Notes: generated by a model not told the origin, from the sequence alone. A stretch of DNA of 64,000 bases from Hygrocybe punicea (GCA_963556145.1 OY744461.1:248001-312000); one strand, 5' to 3'; positions 33,850-45,800 are shown, counted from the first letter of the stretch. A program made the numbers and translations.

Positions 33850-36800
33850 ATGACCTCCACCCCCACTCCCAACTTACCGAAACCACTGACCTTATGGCAG
33901 CAGAACGTCAACAAATCGCTCATAGCCCAGCACGACATGCTAGATTCAATCAAAACTAACTATGACTTTATTCTTATACAGGAACCATACTTTGATTTCA
34001 AGGGGCTCTCGAGAGCCAATGCTTACTACACAGTGATATATCCCCCGCAACACCATGACATGCATGTGACCCGCCACACTCAATCAATAATGCTAGTCAA
34101 CAGACGGCTACGATCTAACTCGTGGTCCCCGATACTGATCGACTCACCGGATATCACGGCAGCGGAGATAAAAGGTGATTTTGGAATCATCAGAATCGTC
34201 AACATGTACAATGACTGCAACAACAACAACAACATATCAACACTGTGACGATACCTTGGCAGCGCAACAGCTCGAGCCCCAGCCCAGACCCCTGTTCATT
34301 ACATCCTGGCAGGGGACTTCAATCGCCACCACCCGCTCTGGGATGAAGAAAGTAATAATCATCTCTTTACTAACGCCAACCTCGACGCAGCGGGACCTCT
34401 GCTAGACCTCCTGGCCTGGTACGACATGAGAATGGCGCTACCAGAAGGCATACCAACCCTGCAATCCATGTCGACGGGCAACATGACTCGAGTTGACAAC
34501 ATGTTCTGTTCTAGCACCATAATTGATCACATAGCACTATGCGACACAAGGCCAGGCGACAGACCCGCCAAAACCGACCACTTCCTGGCAGTTACAGCAC
34601 TCGACCTAACCGCCCCGTCCAGCTCGCAATCACAACGCCCAAACTTTCGCGCGGTGGACTGGAAAGAGTTTAGAGACTCGCTCAAGGTCAACCTGGACGC
34701 CCTGCCGGCTCCAGCAGAACTCACGTCAAGCGACTCTTTTCACCGGGCGCTAGGACAACTGGAAGGAGCAGTCTGGAACATGGTAACGAAATGCGTCCCT
34801 ATAACCAAACTGACACCCTACAGCAAACGATGGTGGAATCAGGACCTGAGGGCAGAACGGAAGAAAATCCGCAACCTTGGCAACAAATCATACCGGCATA
34901 GACACGTGGAGGGACACCCTATTCACGAGACATACAGAAAAGCCAAACACGGATATGCGACACACATACAGGCAGCTAAGGCAGCACATTGGGTGGAATG
35001 GTTGGAGAGCATCGACACATTGAGTCAATGGACAGCGAGCCGACTGGTAACAGGCCCCGCGTCAGACGGAGGGAGGGTGAGGGTGCCCACACTCCATGTC
35101 ACGGACGCTGCAACAAACGCGAGACGCGAACTGACAACCAACGCTGACAAGAGCGAAGCCTTTTACAAATGCTTCTTCCCCAGCAAACCTGCCACCTCAT
35201 CAGTCCCCGAAGACCACGAATACCCACCACCAGCATGGCAATTCCAACCCATCACCGATGCACAGATTCACAGAGCCATACAACGCATGCAGCCGTATAA
35301 GGGCACCAAGTGCAATACCCCACCAAACACAATATTCAAGAACGCCGGAGACATGCTGGTCCCCTTCCTTGGCCGATTTTCAGAGCGACCTTCACGTTGG
35401 GGACGTACCCAGGGCATTGGGCTGTCACGGAGACGATCGTACTGAAAAAGCCGGGCAAGCCGGACTACACGATTCCTGGGGCATGGCAGCCTATAGTACT
35501 GTCAGATGGATATGCGAGGCTGATGAATTCATGCGTCAATGAAGACATCACGGTTACGAGCGAGAGGGCCAGGATTTTACCCAACAACCACTTCGGAGGG
35601 AGAGCCGGCCGCAGCACGACTGACGCAATCCTATTCATGAGCAAGATAATCAAAGATGAATGGTGTAAAGGTAATGTAGTATCGCTCCTCTCACTAGATG
35701 TTAAGGGGGCCTTCCCAAGCACGGCCATCGATCGCATGGTGCATAACATATGAAAACGCGGCATACCAGTAGAGATCACTGAGTGGCTGGAGAGAGCACT
35801 CACCGCACATCGTACCACGCTGACCTTTGACGAATTCACTTCAGACCCCTTTGATGTAGATAACGGACTCGACCAGGGAAGCCCAGTCTCGCCGACATGC
35901 TACCTGTTCTACAACTCAGACCAACTCGACATCCCCGTCCCACGCAACGGGGAACACGGCATACTGTACCTTGACGACTCGAACGTGCTCGCAGTGGGCC
36001 GGAGCTTTGAAGAAACACATGCAAAGCTTGAGTCCATAATGGCAAGGCCAGGCGGTATTCTGGAGTGGGCGAGGGAGCACAACTGCGAATTCGGCCTTGA
36101 CAAATTCCAACTGATCGACCTGACACAGCGACGGAGGGTGGACCCAGACAACCCAAGAAAAGAACCACGACAACGGGACCGCTGCTCAACATTGCCGGAA
36201 GGCTTATACACCCCAAGACATCGATCAAGTTCCTGGGCGTGCACATCGACCACGAGCTCCGATGGAAGGAACAGGGAGCGGTGGCACTCAAGAAAGGCCA
36301 GGACTGGCTATTGGAGTTCCGGAGACTCTCCAAAACATCAGGGGGAATACCAGCAAAGATCATGAGACGCCTTTACCTGTCCATCGCAGTCCCGAGAATG
36401 CTGTATGCTGCAGAGGTCTTCGTGGGCTCGACGCGGAAGAGAGAAGGAACAGGGGATAGACGACATGGAGGGGGTACGGCGATGACACAGAAACTGGCGG
36501 GCATACAACGCAAGGCGGCTCTGATGATCACCGGCACATTGTTGACCACGGCCACTGACATCCTAGATGCCCACGCAGACCTGCTACCTTTTCATTTTTT
36601 AGTATATAGGATACGACACCAGGCGGCTCTATGCCTTGCAACGCTCCCGCCAACGCACCCACTAAGTAAAGCCATCAAGAACGCATGGGTACGCCGGGTA
36701 AAGAGACACCCCACCCCCATACACGATCTGATATGGGACTACAACATAAAAACGGAGCAGATGGAAAAGATCACCACATGTAGGTACGACACAAAATGGG

Positions 36801-37813
36801 AACCCGAGATCAAAACACAGATACAGTCGTCGAGAGAAAAGGCCAAGGAAGCACACGAACGAGACGACAATGGTATAAAGATATACACCGACGGGTCAGG
36901 GCTGGATGGGATGATAGGTGCGGCGGCGGTACTGATGAGAGCAGGACGAAGGAGAAGGAGAGTTAGAAGGTACAAGCTAGGGAAACAGGAGCATCACACG
37001 GTACATGAAGGGGAGGGGATAGGGATGATATTGGGACTAGAGCTGCTGAGAGGAGAAAAGAGGGTTCGAGACGTCTCGATGTTCGTGGATGGACAAGCAG
37101 TGATTCGGGCGACCAAATCTCTCGAAGCAGGCCCGTCACGCCACGTATTTGATTTGTTCCACAAGAGGCTAGATATGGTTACGAGGCAGCACAAAAGAAT
37201 GGACCTTACGATTAAATGGACACCGGGACACGAGGGCATTAACGGCAATGAGGTAGCAGATGACCATGTGAAGAAAGCGGCGCAAGGGAATAGCACAGCA
37301 GCCACAGGAATCCCTGCCCCACTACGGCACGCTCTACCATGCAGCAAGGCGGCAGCGGCGAGGACGTTCTTGAGCAAACTAAAGAAGCGAGCGGATAGGA
37401 AATGGCGCCAGTCCCCAAGGTACCGGCGACTCCTGGAGATCGACCCGAGCTTCACGCAGTCCGCATATCAGAAAGTGACCTGATCCCTGCCCAAGAAACA
37501 CCTCGCGATTCTCACGCAACTGCGAACAGGCCACATAGGGCTCAACCACCACCTGCACAAGATCAACCACACTGACACCCCCACCTGCCCATGCTGTCAT
37601 CATCACCATGAGACGGTCACCCACTTCCTCCTGTTCTGCCCGGCTCACGACCACGCATGCCGGAGACTACGTCGGATAGCAGGGCATGACGCGGGATATG
37701 TGAAGAAGCTGCTATGCACCCCAAAACACCTCCCACCGCTCTTCCACTACATCAATGACACACAACGACTCCGGCAAGCATTTGGAAACATTCCTGACAT
37801 CGCACACGAATAA
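33850..37813 (+). pseudogene. LINE ORF2: AP endonuclease, reverse transcriptase, RNase H; disrupted
   Basis: The endonuclease reads LWQQNVNKS, the E of LIQEPYFDF, LAGDFNRHHPLW and KTDHFLAV. The RT fingers and palm follow, with LSLDVKGAFPS, GLDQGSPVSPTC and LYLDDSNV (the Y-x-D-D box). Then RNase H with YTDGSG, HEGEGIG, FVDGQAV and NEVADDH, and a C-terminal CPCCHHHHE zinc segment. In-frame TGAs are at 34246-34248, 35751-35753 and 37481-37483. Frameshifts lie near 35370-35380 and 36165-36178. An intact enzyme would nick target DNA and copy the LINE RNA there. It starts 297 bp after the ORF1 stop. The final stop is TAA at 37811-37813. Confidence 0.88.
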
Positions 37814-38869
37814 AGCAGCAGCCCCACCCTGGTCCACACATTCCCTGGCCCCCCCCTTATCCCCCTACCTTATGATCTAACCACACCCAGGTTCAATTAT
37901 TACAGGAGACATACTCCCCCCGGGAACGGCACTGCCGTGCCCACATGTTGTCCCAGCCTTACACACATTCTTTGTTGTAACAAGTAGCACATTTCATAGT
38001 AATCTCTACATACGATGCACCGTAAAGGAGAATAAACTAGGATATAAAAATAGAATAAAATAAATAAAATAAAGTAAAAATTGGGGTTGGATCTTGAGGT
38101 CCATACATCCAAATGTAGCATATATGGTGGTTTTGAGATTTTCAAAAGTAATATCACATGAAATCATCACCATCTTTGAAGATTCACTGGCACCTTCAGG
38201 AACAACAAGAGTAATCAACGCTAAGGAAAAAGTCAGTATTTTATACAGGTATAAATTAGATGGGTCTTACATGCTGAGTTTTTGGCCACAGTGGTCTTCG
38301 CTTTCACAGTCTTCGTCGGCTGAATACTGGGTGTATCAGACAGATACAGGTCAGAGGTGTCACCATCCATGTCGCCAAGATTAATCTCATCAGCTGCTAT
38401 TCGTGCATGGACTGCTTTGGCCTTGGCTGCTGCGACACGTGGGTGGGCAAGATCTCGATGTCACTATCTGAGGCTTGGTGGTCTTGTACGCATAGTTCCT
38501 CAGCTCTGAACGCACCAGTGGTTGCAGTCTTGACTACTGCAGTGCGTTGCTTCTCTGGAACTCGAGCAGTGCAGACGGTATCATCTAAGGGATCATGGTC
38601 AGAAGGGTCATCATGAATTTGTTGTGATTAAATCCGAGCAGAGCAGCTTTGAACGCAGTTATCAGCCGGTAAGGAATCATCACATCCTTGGGGTTCATCA
38701 TCTTGAAAATGAACGCACTTCACAGCTTGAGCATGCGAGTGAGTCAAAGTGTCTTTGGTCCCAGACAGGAGTGCGGGGGGCTCACAGGAAGATAAAGGAA
38801 CTGGCGGTTTAGCCTTGGGAGTGCGCTTCATTGCAAGTTTTTTGGATCCCATTGCGGTACAGTGAAAAA

Positions 38870-39015
38870 ATGTGATGAGTGAAAAACAAAAGAGGTAACA
38901 AGATAAAATAAATGTCCGCTGGTCGTCAATATGCCCAAAAATGGAATTACACAAAATAGTAGAGCACCAGGAGAATGGCCGATTTTCATAACAAAGTCTC
39001 AGTAATATGGAAAAA
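38870..39015. other. Short spacer between cargo gene and second transposase
   Basis: AT-rich. It holds the presumed upstream region of the minus-strand cargo gene start at 38852 and lies after the 3' end of the second transposase. No clear promoter element. Confidence 0.4.
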
Positions 39016-39019
39016 AAAA

Positions 39020-39640
39020 TCAAGTGTGGCCACAATTTAGAATGCACAAATGACCATATTTTGTTGCGATTGTGAGCACTGCCTGCTCCACCAATTTGGG
39101 GGTGAGAACCTGTTCTTGGTTCCGAAACAGCCAAACTTGTAACGTTGAAAAAAACTTGTCAAGGGGGTTGAGGTGGGGCAAATTCAGAGGAAAGTACAGC
39201 AGTTTTGTGGCTAGTTCATTCCTATCAGTGCACACAACAGTGGAACACGGCATTGACCTACCACAATCATATTCAATAATGCACCGAACCTCATTGTTAA
39301 AGTGGACAGCACAACGGTCCATCACCACGACACTCCTCACTCCAGGATATGGCTGGAGTTTTGGTGCCTCGAGGTCATTTCAGTAGTGGTAGACAGAAGA
39401 AAATTCACAACTTTTACTAGTTCTTCACATATAAATTTGAGGAACTGCTGTTTAGTAACAAAGCCTTTGAAAACACCAAGCGCAATGACTCCGTCAAAGG
39501 ACAGCACTGGCAGAATTACATATCAATGCGTCGGATCGCAACCAGCATGGCTTTCATCCAACCAAACAAAATACTCCTTTGGAATGCCGGCGACTGCTAA
39601 ACCACTCTCTATGGCGGTCAGGGGCAAGTAGTACTTCATT
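39020..39640 (-). pseudogene. Second transposase (DDE_3-like, third acid Asp), degraded
   Basis: Read on the minus strand: VWLDESHAGCDPTH, then YVILPVLSFDGVIALGVFKG, then VVVMDRCAVHFNNEV, then KLLYFPLNLPHLNPLDKFF. The layout matches the IS630/Tc1 DDE core (first D in WLDES, second D in VMDRC, third acid in NPLDK). It differs strongly from the left transposase. Two predicted introns (near 39440-39390 and 39274-39213) restore the frame. About 35 residues then separate the second and third acids. An in-frame TGA interrupts the core (39523-39525). The HTH part upstream could not be identified. It may be a decayed partner, or a remnant of another element trapped between the TIRs. Confidence 0.65.
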
Positions 39641-39757
39641 GAGCTGCAGCAGAATAAGAGAGAGGTTTAGTATGAAGATATCAGTGAAGAATGTCATGTG
39701 AGCTGCATCCAATGCTGGCCTTTTCTGATGTCCATTGCCCCAAATCAATACACCATT

Positions 39758-41293
39758 GATAATGTCATGGCAAAGAGTCAAGACCAAGAATCGGGTGCGT
39801 TCAATAAGCTCAATTTTGTCTCTCCTATGTAATATTAACCTTCTGCATGGCCAGTGGCATTTGATCTTCACAGGGAAGCAGTTGTCTAACTGCCTGACTG
39901 CAACATCCGGAACTCAGCCAACCATCTCATCTTCTGCCTGACAGTTGAAAATATGGCTCGAAGGCTAGTCACCTTCAAATTAGAGTTTTCGGACACCAAT
40001 GACATAGTGGTGGTAAAGAGTATGGATAAGGAGGACCTTTATCCTAGCCAGGAGGACCTTTACTCTGACCAGGAGGTCCTTATCCTCACCAACAGGCAGT
40101 TTTGGGATGGTAGTCTTCCGGTCAATCGCATCTTTAATTTATTTGGTGACTTTTTCCCATGCCATTATACAACTCACTCAATGTCCTATCCCATCGCACT
40201 TGAACGACTCTCAATAGTTGGAGGAAATATATCTAACATGGGACGGGACCAAATCAATGACTTGCAGTACAAAATTGTCATCATAAATGTTCAAAATGAA
40301 CATTGTTTCATCTGCCATATCTGCAGCGGGTGCAAGCGACTGTGGGGCTGGGTCCAGGCTCTTTTTTCTGTAAGTGTTAAGCTCTTTTTCTTTTAGCCCT
40401 GTGCTCATCTCGCGCTAAGCATACCGCACAACATATCTCAGGGCAAAACGCCCAGGTTCCTGATGGCGCAACGAGCATGAGTCGTGCGTGAATGAACCGT
40501 GACGTGCTGGATGAATGGAGCGGTTTATTGGGGAGCAAGATGGATCTGAAGTGGGCGGGGTAGTTGGCAATGCATCAGACTCACATTTCTATCATTGTAT
40601 GTTCGTGTTCATGTACTTTTTCTCTGCAACGCTGGACTTTTTCATCTTTTTAATTTTTTTCATTTTGCTATTTTACTACTGGGTGGGATAGTAAAACAGC
40701 ATGATATTGGTTCAGAAAGTACAGGATACACGTGAGCCGTGAGTATGCATGAGGGTTTGGCTTGATTTCACAGAGATAAAGACAATAAAAAGGTGATGGA
40801 ACACATGATGCCGAAGTAGTGAATTGAGACTCCCCGTCTGCCTCTCCCATGCCCCAAGCCCTCCGTTCAGTCGCATACACGCCGGGGAAAGTTCCATATG
40901 GACATTAGGCACCTTGATCGTAGGTGAAGGCGCTCACACGGCAATTGGGGCCCCTTGACGCCAATACATTTTGAAAGGGTTTTGCGTCAATCAGACATGT
41001 TCCTGCCCTCACCTATGGAATGTATAAACTGTAGAATACTTTGGAATTAGCTTTGTGTGAGTGGATCCCGAGCTACAGCTCACCAAGGGTTGTTCAGTGC
41101 CCAAAATGACGAATACTTTGGAACAGTTTTTTTGCAAATTTTATTAGATGGAGCCCTGGGCCCCACCTGGGTGATACTATAAAACAGATTTCAGACAATT
41201 TGATCGATAACTCACCAAGTTATAGCTTGCACAATATGAGGCGCGTTACATAGGCGGACTTTGAACTGGCGACAAGTATTATGTAATCAGCTG
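39758..41293. repeat. Right terminal inverted repeat (about 1.54 kb)
   Basis: Reverse complement of 25809-27344, ending CAGCTG at 41288-41293 next to TA. Confidence 0.85.
39953..40396 (+). CDS. 147-codon open frame inside the right TIR
   Basis: Same peptide as the frame in the left TIR (begins MARRLVTFKL), again pointing outward. See that entry for its cysteine-rich segment. Perfect peptide identity shows that the TIR copies are kept alike or are recent; it does not show that the frame is translated. Confidence 0.35.
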   Translation: MARRLVTFKLEFSDTNDIVVVKSMDKEDLYPSQEDLYSDQEVLILTNRQFWDGSLPVNRIFNLFGDFFPCHYTTHSMSYPIALERLSIVGGNISNMGRDQINDLQYKIVIINVQNEHCFICHICSGCKRLWGWVQALFSVSVKLFFF

Positions 41294-41324
41294 TAAGGAA
41301 AAAGTTTCTATGGTGAGGAAATCA

Positions 41325-41395
41325 AGGCCTCCTTAAGGACTCCTTGCAATTTAGCAGAGGAGTCCTTGAGGAGTCCTTAAGGACTACTAAGGAAT
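41325..41395. repeat. GGACTCCTT cluster 3 (right flank of the 15.5-kb element)
   Basis: Contains CTTAAGGACTCCTTGC and GAGTCCTTGAGGAGTCC words, within 100 bp of the right end of the composite element, matching cluster 2 at its left flank. Confidence 0.65.
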
Positions 41396-42672
41396 GCGTG
41401 GTAGAGTGTGATGTCCTCAGATTTCATAACAGGAGATCTATCCTGGAGTGTATTGGCTGGGAGACGGCCAGAGGTTACTAGTGTGCTTTTGTCTTCAGAT
41501 GAGTATTGGGACAAGGATGACTCCTCATCTGAGCTGTATGGATGCTCAGGTGATTGAGGAAACTGGTAGCCTGCATTGGAAAACATGTGGACAAACCCCA
41601 TTTCGAAGTCTGAGTCTGATTCTTTATCCGATGACTGAGTGTTCAGGTTGGGCAACTGGAGAATGTACTTGTGTGCTAAGTTGCATGAACTGCCACCCTG
41701 CATCATAATGGGTAAGTAATTCAATCCTGTTTGAAAGCAACTTACTCCACTGTGATGTTGTTCACAGACACGTAATAGGACCTTGATCCTGGCCACAGTG
41801 ATGTCTGATAGATCAATGAGAGGATGCATGATGGGCAAGAAATAGTGTGAGAGGGCATTCCCGGCCAAAAAACCACATGAGAAACTGTCCCTTGGGTGAG
41901 TGACTGGCATCCTCTTGTATGTGAATGTCACTGATGTATACTCTTCAATCCATCACTTGAGGGCAACTTGTATTTTCGCTTCCACCTTCCAACCCAGGGA
42001 ATCACCATACCAAATGATGTGATGGAGGAAGTCTAACACAAGGGTGAACCAGTGAGTCTGTTGGGTATTCACAACCGTCCCCAACTAGCTGAGATTTCCG
42101 GAGGCTAATGACTCTCCAATGACATGAAAAGCAGCTGGCCAGGTGTTTTTGCCATGCTGATGCTGGTGATCCCAGCGATCAAAAGCACAGAGGATTGCAG
42201 GAACAAAGTCTGTGTCATGAATTGTGATTGTCTTCGGTGCCATGTGGTGATTACTGATGTCATTCTGCAGGAGGTCTAGTATTTGATCCTTGTGGACAGT
42301 CCTGAGCCAGTTTGAGGTGGCATATTGATGTAAGTCAATGATGTTGCAAGGCTGACTAAATCCATGAACTGATCCAAACCACGGCAACCAGTCAAGCACA
42401 GCATAAACCCTGCCCACAAGCTCACAAATGTCAGCACCTCGCACATGAAGGTCTTGCAGGGTCTGATTGACCAAGATCCAGCATTTACAGTCCTCATGGA
42501 GATGATGGACCTCATTCCAGTACCTGATGACCCAGAGTGGAAGGTTTTTTATCCCGACTGAATCTAGATTGTAAGCTATGGATTTTGCTGTCAGGTTTAT
42601 GGGGGAACTTGATGTGATGCAGTCCAGGAGGTCCTTGACAAGAACAGGCAATGGTACTGGTGCTGAGAGCAT
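41377..42672 (-). pseudogene. Ulp1 (C48)-type cysteine protease, C-terminal part
   Basis: The block 42672-42085 precedes the catalytic core (SNWLRTVHKDQILDLLQNDI). The core reads THWFTLVLDF (His), IIWYGDSLG (Asp) and DSFSCGFLAGNALSHY (Cys), giving the H-D-C set of SUMO-protease-like enzymes. A serine/acidic tail follows (to 41377). An in-frame TGA at 41953-41955 falls where a tryptophan would be expected (LK-stop-W). Ulp1-like genes are often carried by KDZ and related transposons in mushrooms, so this may be transposon cargo and not a host desumoylase. The upstream exons appear at 48936-49262, on the other side of the Plavaka-type element, so the gene is also split. Confidence 0.7.
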
Positions 42673-42808
42673 CAGAAGATCTACAATGTCTTATTTCGGC
42701 TTAGTGCTTATTTAATCTTGCTTACACTTTTCTCAGCGAACTTATCGAAGCTTTTTACATGCTTCTCGCTTTCTTGGTTGAGCTTATGCTTTCATATAGA
42801 GCCAACTG

Positions 42809-45800
42809 TTAAAATGCAATTTCATGACTATGGTGATCTATATACTTGTTGACATAGTAAGAATGGAACGCATATAGAGTGTGCCGGAAGCCAAAATTAC
42901 GTGGCAAACACTGTTTACCATAGACCGCCATCAAATGTGCACCCCGCAGGATCATGTCTGTGTGTATTACTGACATCGCCCATTGCCCTCTCACAATATG
43001 AGGTTTGACAATCCACATCCTGGTGAGCTCACAGGGCTGCAAATCAGAAGGGATGAGCCATTCAACAAGTGCACAGGGGTACAGAATGTCGGCAAAGTGA
43101 AAATCAAAAAAAAGGCGTACACATCCAACGTGTAAGCCACGGAATCCATCCTGTTCCTGGTCTTTGGCAATAAAGACTGTGTCGTATCGCGCTGCACCTT
43201 TATACCATGATGGTGTGGCTCGAATAACCTCCCGGTGCATACCACCAACTCCTGAGACATCACTGGGTGCATAGTAGATCGAGGTGGCTGAATGATACAC
43301 ACGTACTTGGCCTGAAAACAATGGACAGTCTTCTAGAGAAATGTCGGCACCTGGAATGATGGAATCCGGATGTAATACATCATAAAGGAAGTGGCCAATA
43401 TGTTCTTGAAGGCGTGGTTGCTGGATGTAGAGCATGAGTACCTTCACATGGCCGGGATAACCTCGTGCTGTCATGGGTTTGAGTTATGAATTAACATATA
43501 GACACATTACATGTACCTTTGGTTCTTGCCAGCGAAACTTCACCCTCATATCTGTTTCCATCCACTGGGCCCTCATCCACATCATCATCATTACCTGTCT
43601 CGTTAACAGTGGGCAACATGAGGGCAAGAGGGGCCACGTCGATCATCACAGGTATCCCAGTGCTTGGGCCGTCAAGCATTTTACGGTGAGCAAAGTCGAC
43701 CTTAGCTGCTGCAAGCTTGTCAAGCCTTTGATTAATGAGTAACATTTGGCCCAGCGCTTTCCAGCAGCTCGATTGTCGCCAGGGCTTTTTGACAGCCTTT
43801 ATGTGTTTTGACTCGGTGATTGAAGAACAAAGGCCATTGAGGGCCCCGAACTGTTGTATGCCGTGTCAGTAGTGGTCGAGGGAATGTTGTTGAGGGAGTA
43901 CGAAGTTGTTACGGACACCAGTGTCAACAAAGATAACACGGTCTCATTGGAAGTTGGCCAGAGCCATGTCAATTGCACATAACGTGTCCTCGTCTACAAC
44001 TGACCGGTGTACATAATAACAGAAGTCCATGAATGAACTTATTGCACGGACCATTTGGACAGGTACATAACCAACAATTGCCGGCAAAAAAGCCTGTTGA
44101 GAGCAATGAGGTACGATAATTTTATAGAGGCTATAATATACCTTCATAAGTGCCTTGGAATCATCACCAGTCCATTGTTTGAAGTTTCGGCCCTGGTGGA
44201 ACCAATGTAGACCAGGGAAGGCAGGGGCAGCCGCTATTCAACAGTCTATATCAGCCAGCATCTTGCGTGCATTGGCCGGTGTGTGTGTGTGTTCTATATA
44301 GTCAACCACCCAGGTTACGAGGTGGTCCTTGAATGATCCTTTGATGACTTGGTGGAGGATATCGGGTGACAAGAGCTCATGGATATTGGCCCGCGGGAAG
44401 TATACTGTGAATGGCTGTTTGATTGGAGTAAATAAAGATATCTTTTAGCGACATCAGCTAACATACTGTGACATCGCCGACCACGCCATACCCATTCCAT
44501 AGTTCCTGAGTGGTGAACGCCTCTTGAAGTGCATCCGTATGCACATGTGATTGAAGCCCACATGGTTCCGCCGAATCCAGTTTATCTGCTGGTATAAGAC
44601 ACCTGAATATTCAATCAGCGAAGTGCATGGGTTTAAAATGACAACTGTAGACTTACTTTGGACACCAGCCCTGAACTATACAGGCCAGTAATGCCTGTTT
44701 GGGGTAATCCGCAATATATGGTCCCACACCGTAAATGACACGGCGGAAGTGTCCGTCACCACATCGGGTGATGCGTGGCTTGATCATATGTGGTTTGAGG
44801 GATTGAAGAATATGTACCAGGGATGTGTGAAACAGTTGTCGGTGAAAGCGGCAGAAATCTGGGTCATCTTGAAACTCACGATCAGCTGGGCCAGGGAGGT
44901 TAGTTGCCGAACCTAAGGACAACAAAAAAACACACTCTTTGCAATCGCAAGAAAGCCCACCAATGTCACAGCATTTTGATGTGCTTGCCAGACATTATTA
45001 TGTACAGGGCCAAGTGATGCATATAGTGGATAGTATTCATTCTGGCCAGTGGCGACTGACACAGTTGTTTTGTCACTGCCTAACACGATAGGTGCAAACA
45101 TAGCACCATGATTTTCTGGGTCTTCGGCAATGAGGTCCTGTCATTTCAAGGGTTGTTAGTTTCAGTTAGATTACCAATTGGGCAGCTTACCACCTGCTCC
45201 CATGCCCAATTCCCAGAGAACAAATCGGTGTACTGTCATTTGGCATTCTTGCAGACACGTTTGGGGGCATAGTCCATCTCTTTGGTGAAATCAGGGTTGC
45301 TGAGCTGGGATTCCATCACGTCTAAAAGATCGCAATGCCAAACATCATAGGTGGCCGTTTTCCAAGGTGGTGGATCCTCTGCCTCTATTTCACCAGCATA
45401 TTCTACTTCAAATGACTTCCACGATGCATCGCCAAGCTGTAGCGTCTATGGTAGAATAAAGCTCCTTTTCATCCGCAAAAGGTGGATCCGACTCAGGATA
45501 TAAAGTGGCTAGCAATTCCATATGTCGGTTGATTTTACCCGCAGACATCTCAACGTCATGGAACAGAAAATCTGCCAATTCGAACTCGGCCCGGCCCACA
45601 TATGGCGAATAATCATTCATAGCTTTGATAGTAGATGGGAAAGGGGGAGTATTGGGTGGAAGGTCATCACCTTCAGGATCGCAAGGGGTGCCTATCACAT
45701 TTGGCATCAATATGGCAAGTGCAAGCATACCCGGAGTTGACTCACCGTCGATGATGGGGTGGTTAACGATAAATTGTCCGTCAGCCATCCACACATGAGG

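Larger units (their letters stand above)
31594..38080 (+). mobile_element. Full-length Tad-like LINE (LINE copy 2, 6.49 kb)
   Basis: Begins GGAGGACTCTCTTGG and ends with an A-rich tail (about 38044-38080, AATAAAATAAATAAAATAAAG type). The duplication TTGGGGTTGG is at 31584-31593 and 38081-38090. A short 5' UTR of about 150 bp precedes ORF1. Gene order ORF1 (zinc knuckles) then ORF2 (endonuclease, RT, RNase H) fits the Tad clade of fungal LINEs. It is inserted in the cargo gene between the codons for IQPQ and LSYK. Several nonsense codons and two frameshifts show it cannot move by itself. Confidence 0.9.
28690..38852 (-). pseudogene. Multi-exon cargo gene (PB1-like, Cys/His and SAM-like regions) broken by two LINEs
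   Basis: The start is at 38852 (MGSKKLAMKRTPKAKPPVPL). Pieces follow at about 38610-38090, 31583-31440, 31390-31110, 31080-30985 and 29153-28690. The block at about 38230-38090 plus 31583-31440 (ITLVVPEGAS, later LSYKIGARGT and ISLADE-like FSLADENDF) looks like a PB1/ubiquitin-like fold. Next comes QCVLCGDTKHCKINKHGIHV, a possible zinc site. The C-terminal 90 residues (from IKEFLTKLDKKY) look SAM-like. The frame resumes at the same codon across each LINE. Introns at 31444 and 38250 keep phase. The one near 31110 seems to lose one base, so a further lesion or other splice site is likely. Role unknown: transposon accessory factor or captured host gene. Confidence 0.6.
25809..41293. mobile_element. 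15.5-kb TA-flanked DNA transposon with 1.5-kb TIRs, two transposases and a cargo gene
   Basis: The outer ends read CAGCTGATTGCATAATACTT (from 25809) and its near-exact reverse complement (to 41293; one mismatch in the first 20). TA lies on each side (25807-25808, 41294-41295). Inverted repeats extend inward about 1.54 kb (to about 27344 and from about 39758). Between them are a DD34E Tc1/IS630-type transposase (plus strand, left), a second DDE/D transposase (minus strand, right) and a long multi-exon gene on the minus strand. The TA target and the transposase type agree, which supports this as one unit. Two LINEs inserted later account for about 8.3 kb, so the original element was about 7.2 kb. 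Confidence 0.75.

Noticed and set aside
32432..37483. TGA recoding (readthrough, Trp or selenocysteine) to explain the in-frame TGAs
   Set aside because: One TGA is CGA in the sister copy, and frameshifts also occur in the same genes, so ordinary C-to-T decay explains them better. No stem-loop was sought or shown.
42085..42672. Separate unknown gene
   Set aside because: The reading leads directly into the H-D-C catalytic blocks at 41750-42060, so it is treated as the upstream part of the Ulp1-type pseudogene.
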